Shown piece after piece: positions 5,641 through 7,743 of a DNA stretch of 7,743 nt. The stretch is from positions 1 through 7,743 of the forward strand of contig JAUWKK010000123.1 of the NCBI GenBank assembly GCA_030614245.1, read 5' to 3'. The stretch's first letter is position 1. The number at the start of each line of letters is the position of its first letter. The stretch comes from Planctomycetota bacterium (GTDB lineage Bacteria > Planctomycetota > PUPC01 > JABMSA01 > JAUWKK01). The notes beneath the pieces were generated by a model, which saw only the letters and a list, made by a program, of their open reading frames with translations, was not told where the DNA came from and searched no databases. The position numbers and the translations under genes were made by a program.

Positions 5641-7518
5641 ATGCCCGGTAAGTCCAGCAAACACGGCCGACGGGCGGCAGGCCCCGAGATCGGGCCTGAC
5701 GTTGTCGCCAGGCTTGTGGGGATACTTCGGCCGGGAGCGCTCGGCCTGACCGTATTCATCGTCGCAGCACGGCCGATGCTCGGCCAGAGCTATGATCTGG
5801 ACGCCTTCACCTTCGGCCTGATCCTGCTGGCCGCGGTGATGTGGTTCACCTCGATGCTCATCGATGGCGAAATGCGCTACCGGCTGACCGGCATCGAACT
5901 GCCGGCGCTCGGGCTGCTCCTGCTGGCAGCCGCGTCGAACTTCTGGGCGCATCACCTGCAATCGAGCCTCGTCTACACGCTCAACTTCCTCGGCTGCCTG
6001 CTGATCTTCGTGTTGACGGCGAATCTCCCGGCGAACAAGGGGCAACTGGTGGCGCGTGCGCTCGTCGCCACGGCCGTCGTCGTGGCGGCGTACGGCATCC
6101 ACCAGCGCCTTTTCGGATTCGACCAGATGCTGGAGGAGCTCGAGCAGAACCGCCCGCAGGCGCTCCACACTATGAATCTCCCGCTGGAGCGCCTCGATGA
6201 TGCCATCAGCCGCGTGAAGAGTCTGCAAGTATTCGGCACGTTCGCCAATCCCAATTCGCTCGGCGGTTTTCTCATCCTGGCGCTGCCGGCCGGCTTTACG
6301 GCCCTGATAGCGCTGCGGAGGTGGAGGCTCGCCGGACTGATCGTGCTGCTGCCAGCGGGGGCATTGTGCCTGTTCTGGACGGCATCGAAGGGCAGTTGGG
6401 CTTCTGCCGCCGGCGGCCTGGCGCTGCTCGCGGGGACGATAGCGGTCGGGAAACTTGCCCGAGGACGGCTGCGCTGGCTGCCTTTTGCAGCGATTTGCAT
6501 CGTGCTGGCGTGGTCAACGTGCTTCATGTCTCCCGAGAAATGGCGCAGCGTGGGAGGCGAGTCGATGCAGGTTCGGGCCGAATACGCATTCGCAGCCCGA
6601 AGTATGATCGCCGAGCGGCCGGCTTTTGGCGTGGGAGCTCACAATTTCCCCGAGCACTATCCGCTGCACAAGGCCGCATTTGCCCGCGAGGTACGGGATG
6701 CGCACAACAGTTGGCTGCAAGTCGTGGCCGAGCTCGGCCTGGCGGGTGGCGTGCTGCTGCTGGCGCTTGCTGCCGCAGCGGTCCGATTCTGCCTGGCACC
6801 GGCAGTTGACGACGGTGAAACCTCGGAGCCTGGAATTCTGCTGCAAGTGCTTGCAGGCGCGGCAGTTATCGGCATGGCACTGACTCTCGGCTCCGCATTC
6901 GGCATCGAGGCCGAGCCGGCCGTCAAGGCGCTGTCGTATCTCTTCGCGGCAGTGCTGTGGGTTGTCGCATTCAAGCTGCTGGCCGGGGTACCGATGCGTA
7001 CGTGGCGGCTGGGCTGTATACTCGGTGTGGCATTTTTCACGATCCATTGCTTCGTTGACTACGACTGGTATGTGCCGGGTCTGGCGATGATCTTCTGGGC
7101 ACTGCTGGGGTGCGTGGCGGCGACGAGCGCTTCATCGCGCGTTATTACGTGGCGGCCGCGGCCGAAAGTGCTCACGGCACTATCGGTTGTGGCGATTCTG
7201 GCGACATTAGCGTATATAGTGCCCGCGATCGGCCCGATGCACCGCGCGATGACCGCCGCCACCTGGAAAGAAGTCGCATGGGGCCTCCAGAGTCCCGAGC
7301 ACGACAGGGCCGCCCCAGTCCAGAGCGTTCTCGATGCATACGGCAAGTCAATCGCGGCTAATCCGCTCGACGATCAGGCCTTCTACCGGGCCGGCCGCTA
7401 TTACGAGAAACTGTTCAATGCAAGAGTCAACCGCAGCAGCACGTTCACTCACGCTATCTGGTGCTATGAACGGGCGTCTCAGCTCGATCCGCTGCAAAGC
7501 TCATACTATTCTCGCTGA
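5641..7518 (+). CDS. O-antigen ligase/polymerase-type membrane protein with TPR-like tail, ending at a suspicious TGA
   Basis: The product has 625 residues with many membrane segments and belongs to the Wzy_C/O-antigen ligase type (PF04932). Landmarks are FGTFANPNSLGGF (198-210), WTASKGSWASAAGG, FGVGAHNFPEHYP (329-341), HNSWLQVVAELGLAGG (355-370, the characteristic periplasmic-loop-to-membrane motif) and HCFVDYDWYVPGLAMIFW (469-486). After the last membrane segment, about 555-625 is soluble and helical, with TPR-like pieces (AIAANPLDDQAFYR-type and AIWCYERASQLDPLQ). Such proteins polymerise or transfer lipid-linked glycans outside the membrane, which fits the transferase gene 2 nt upstream. 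No good ribosome binding site precedes 5641 (AGAAGG about 14 nt away), suggesting coupled translation. TGA at 7516-7518 stops the frame in mid-helix, and the same frame continues open to the window end. Confidence 0.85.
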   Translation: MPGKSSKHGRRAAGPEIGPDVVARLVGILRPGALGLTVFIVAARPMLGQSYDLDAFTFGLILLAAVMWFTSMLIDGEMRYRLTGIELPALGLLLLAAASNFWAHHLQSSLVYTLNFLGCLLIFVLTANLPANKGQLVARALVATAVVVAAYGIHQRLFGFDQMLEELEQNRPQALHTMNLPLERLDDAISRVKSLQVFGTFANPNSLGGFLILALPAGFTALIALRRWRLAGLIVLLPAGALCLFWTASKGSWASAAGGLALLAGTIAVGKLARGRLRWLPFAAICIVLAWSTCFMSPEKWRSVGGESMQVRAEYAFAARSMIAERPAFGVGAHNFPEHYPLHKAAFAREVRDAHNSWLQVVAELGLAGGVLLLALAAAAVRFCLAPAVDDGETSEPGILLQVLAGAAVIGMALTLGSAFGIEAEPAVKALSYLFAAVLWVVAFKLLAGVPMRTWRLGCILGVAFFTIHCFVDYDWYVPGLAMIFWALLGCVAATSASSRVITWRPRPKVLTALSVVAILATLAYIVPAIGPMHRAMTAATWKEVAWGLQSPEHDRAAPVQSVLDAYGKSIAANPLDDQAFYRAGRYYEKLFNARVNRSSTFTHAIWCYERASQLDPLQSSYYSR

Positions 7519-7743
7519 GTGGAGTTGTACGTGGCCGCAGCCGGGCTCCAACGTTCGGTGCGGCTGCTGAACGCCAAGCCGTTTGAGCTTGAGGGCGGCT
7601 TCCCGCCGACGAAACGGGCCAGGGAGACGTTCATCGCCCACGCGCGGGAGCAATGGCCGGGCGTATTCGAGCGGCACAAGAATCTCTTCGCCGAGCGGCC
7701 GCAGCTGCCCAGGGAGAACTCCCAAGCCGACCGGCTCCTGCCG
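7519..7743 (+). CDS. Open continuation of the ligase-like frame after an in-frame stop (partial, runs off window)
   Basis: All 75 codons from GTG 7519 to the last base are open in the same frame as the preceding gene. By my hand count about 65 of 75 third positions are G or C, as expected of a real coding frame in this DNA. The first residues, VELYVAAAGL, would complete the helix left unfinished by SSYYSR, giving a TPR-like reading across the stop. No ribosome binding site precedes the GTG. The simplest reading is one gene interrupted by a nonsense codon or a sequence error; the alternative is a second cistron started by stop-start coupling (TGAGTG). The later part, rich in Arg, Glu and Pro, is not recognised. 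Confidence 0.55.
   Translation, partial: MELYVAAAGLQRSVRLLNAKPFELEGGFPPTKRARETFIAHAREQWPGVFERHKNLFAERPQLPRENSQADRLLP

Noticed and set aside
5533..6228. Minus-strand open frame of 231 codons opposite the ligase-like gene
   Set aside because: It spans the transferase-ligase junction antisense, has a shadow-type composition, and shows no recognisable domain.
7516..7518. TGA read as an amino acid (code change or selenocysteine)
   Set aside because: Other genes here end cleanly at TGA (2831, 3505, 4172), so a global code change is out, and no selenocysteine machinery or convincing adjacent hairpin was seen.

Overview
The window is GC-rich bacterial DNA. All seven well-supported genes lie on the + strand, and the spacers between the two gene groups carry short dispersed repeats. 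No gene fixes the organism. The repeat-rich spacers, a Tat-exported flavoprotein and a large O-antigen-ligase-like protein ending in a TPR-like tail are compatible with Planctomycetota or a related lineage, but that is a weak inference.

Positions 1-214 hold no gene: a dispersed-type repeat that can fold into an imperfect hairpin, then a near-perfect 26-bp palindrome just before the first ribosome binding site. Positions 215-4174 form a probable redox and transport operon. It contains a two-half PF03773 (COG0701) permease, a short relic of a second permease tail, a 77-residue cytosolic thioredoxin-like protein with a CPKC site, a membrane-anchored extracytoplasmic thioredoxin with a CIPC site, a CcdA-type transmembrane electron carrier, and a Tat-exported flavodoxin-fold protein. 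The two thioredoxins and CcdA make a plausible chain carrying reducing equivalents out of the cytoplasm. The permease is of the family that includes the organoarsenical exporter ArsP, but no ArsR, ArsM or other arsenic marker is in the window, so the substrate is open.

Positions 4175-4537 hold no convincing gene. They contain a start signal that leads to only four codons, a second copy of the repeat found at 1773-1845 but in inverted orientation, and a long imperfect palindrome. The two inverted repeat copies bracket the block from the permease relic to the flavoprotein.

Positions 4538-7743 are a surface-polysaccharide pair: a MraY/WecA-family polyprenyl-phosphate sugar-1-phosphate transferase that starts lipid-linked glycan synthesis, and 2 nt later an O-antigen ligase/polymerase-type membrane protein. 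The latter frame meets a TGA at 7516-7518 but stays open and codon-biased to the window end, so the gene is either interrupted or followed directly by a coupled second cistron.

The points most worth a second look are the complete-looking thioredoxin/CcdA/flavoprotein relay next to the permease, the second-permease relic joined to a repeat, the apparent internal deletion in the flavoprotein, and the in-frame stop in the ligase-like gene.
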